Source of the DNA: Modestobacter sp. VKM Ac-2982
GTDB taxonomy: Bacteria; Actinomycetota; Actinomycetes; Mycobacteriales; Geodermatophilaceae
DNA length: 64,000 nt
NCBI RefSeq assembly: GCF_026967935.1
Contig: NZ_JAPVBL010000004.1
Location: 248,001 to 312,000 of the forward strand
Reading direction: 5' to 3'
Shown: piece by piece, positions 63,095 to 64,000 of the stretch
Layout of the letters: each line of letters starts with the position of its first letter
How positions within the stretch are numbered: position 1 is the stretch's first letter
Position numbers and translations under genes: made by a program
Notes under the pieces: generated by a model
The model's input: the letters and a program-made list of their open reading frames with translations, nothing else
The model's database searches: none
Told to the model about the DNA's origin: nothing

Positions 63095-63267
63095 CCTGAC
63101 GAGGGGCGCGGCCGTCGCCCGGGCCGTGCGGACGTTCCCGCTGAGCCTGGTCCGGCGCGCCGCCCTCACCAGCACGTTCTCGACCGCAGCGGCCCCTAGG
63201 CTGGCCGCGCGACCCCGCTGGCGACCCGCGCCCGGCTCCGTCGCCTGCGTCCGAGAGGAGTCGAGTC

Positions 63268-64000
63268 GTGCGCTTCCCGTCCTCGCGGGGCCCCGCACCG
63301 GTGCCCGGCGGCCTCGTGCCCGGCGGCCCCCTGCCCGGCGGCCCCGTGCCCGGCGGCCCCGTGCCCCTGGCCGACCAGCCCGCGACCGCTGCCCCGCGTC
63401 CGGCGGCGTCCCCGCGCACCCGGCGCCCGCCCGAGCAGGACGCCAGCATGGCGGTCGCCGCGCAGCAGGCCGGCGTCCTCTCCTCGGCGAGCCGCGAGGT
63501 GTCCGACACCTCCCGGCAGGCCGCCGAGTCGCTGACCGAGCTGCGGTCGGCGATCACGGACATCTCCTCGAGCACCACCCGGGCGTCGGCTGTCGCCGAG
63601 GAGGCCGTGCGGGACGCCCGCGCGGTCGACGAGCGGATCGCCGCACTGCAGGAGGCCAGCGAATCGATCACCGAGATGGTGCGGCTGATCTCGGCGATCA
63701 GCCAGCAGAGCCGGTTCCTCGCGCTCAACGCCTACGTCGAGGCGGCGCGCGCCGGCGACGTGGGCCGGGGCTTCGCCGTGGTGGCCGACGAGGTCAAGCA
63801 GCTGGCCAGCCGCACCGCCCAGGCCGCCGAGGACATCGGCGCGCAGATCGAGGCGGTGCAGTCCGAGACCCGCCAGGCGGTCACCGCGATCGGCCGGATC
63901 ACCGGCACGCTGGGTTCGATCGCCGACGCGCAGGACGCGATCGCCGCCGCCGTCGCGCAGCAGCGCGCCGCCACCGAGCGGGTGGTGGACAACGTCGACC
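63268..64000 (+). CDS. Soluble MCP-like signalling protein (3' truncated)
   Basis: 244 codons visible; the gene runs off the end. GTG 63268 has GAGAGGAG upstream. N-terminal PGG-rich tail (residues about 13-36), then a helical coiled-coil with the MCP hairpin [18 protein letters not shown] and [19 protein letters not shown], where MCPs carry NLLALNAAIEAARAG. No membrane helix appears, so it is cytosolic. It may signal to the two proteins before it, or form a chemoreceptor-like array. Confidence 0.8.
   Translation, partial: MRFPSSRGPAPVPGGLVPGGPLPGGPVPGGPVPLADQPATAAPRPAASPRTRRPPEQDASMAVAAQQAGVLSSASREVSDTSRQAAESLTELRSAITDISSSTTRASAVAEEAVRDARAVDERIAALQEASESITEMVRLISAISQQSRFLALNAYVEAARAGDVGRGFAVVADEVKQLASRTAQAAEDIGAQIEAVQSETRQAVTAIGRITGTLGSIADAQDAIAAAVAQQRAATERVVDNVD
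63298..63365. repeat. 15-bp coding repeat, PGG-rich tail
   Basis: About four units of GTGCCCGGCGGCCCC, with variations, encode the VPGGP repeats at the start of the MCP-like protein. The frame is kept. Confidence 0.7.

Overview
The window is high-GC actinobacterial chromosome: almost every third codon position is G or C, GTG starts are frequent, and 4-base ATGA or GTGA gene overlaps recur. It carries actinobacterial hallmarks such as a CysO/Mec/CysM cysteine route, a deazaflavin (F420)-type nitroreductase, a stand-alone LigD polymerase domain, a CsoR-type copper regulator and DUF3618 envelope proteins. The style fits Geodermatophilaceae (Blastococcus, Modestobacter, Geodermatophilus); that placement is inference. 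There is no phage, plasmid, insertion sequence or CRISPR array. This is ordinary chromosome with short regulon-like modules.

Layout. 1-4.1 kb: an aldo/keto reductase N-terminus cut by the window edge, a CynX-like transporter overlapping a histidine phosphatase, an unusual palindrome-hairpin-palindrome spacer, an EAL-domain protein and a TetR regulator. 4.1-7.8 kb: copper module csoR-copZ-copA (minus strand) with its operator, then DUF427 and DUF3618 genes. 7.9-14 kb: tRNA-Leu(TAG), a channel-like membrane protein with a degenerate pore, an MshEN-GT2 glycosyltransferase fusion with a coupled membrane protein, and rdgB-rph. 14-18 kb: an ArsR-like/SRPBCC pair with an operator, yjbQ, peroxiredoxin and gnd. 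18-28.5 kb: LigD polymerase, murI and an Rv1339-like hydrolase, cysM-cysO-mec, clpS-DUF2017, NAD salvage pncB and pncA, and serB. The order clpS-DUF2017-mec-cysO-cysM...murI-Rv1339-like resembles the mycobacterial locus.

28.5-38 kb: ctaD, a GlsB-like stress protein, an RlmA-like methyltransferase, a phosphoesterase, a cation diffusion facilitator, an M23 peptidase, a zinc alcohol dehydrogenase, an MFS exporter and an aldo/keto reductase. 38-47 kb: a PASTA protein, an ABC-F ATPase, small genes, an oxygenase, GNAT, an AlkZ-like glycosylase, oxidoreductases and a siderophore-interacting protein behind an IdeR-like box. 47-49.7 kb: a three-gene envelope/LEA-like operon behind a sigma-B/F-type promoter and a structured leader.

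49.8-64 kb: acyl-CoA dehydrogenase, a methyltransferase, a PEP-mutase-like protein, purT, a DUF2786 protein, a TetR/MFS divergent pair, an amino-acid permease whose 3' end overlaps the MFS gene by 136 bp, and a signalling group (PAS-PAS-GAF-SpoIIE phosphatase, MEDS-HATPase kinase, soluble MCP-like protein) running off the end.

Themes: c-di-GMP (EAL protein and MshEN glycosyltransferase), metal homeostasis (copper, zinc-type, iron) and a general stress response (SigB-type promoters, PP2C and RsbW-like proteins). Promoter, operator and terminator calls come from reading motifs, not from measurements.
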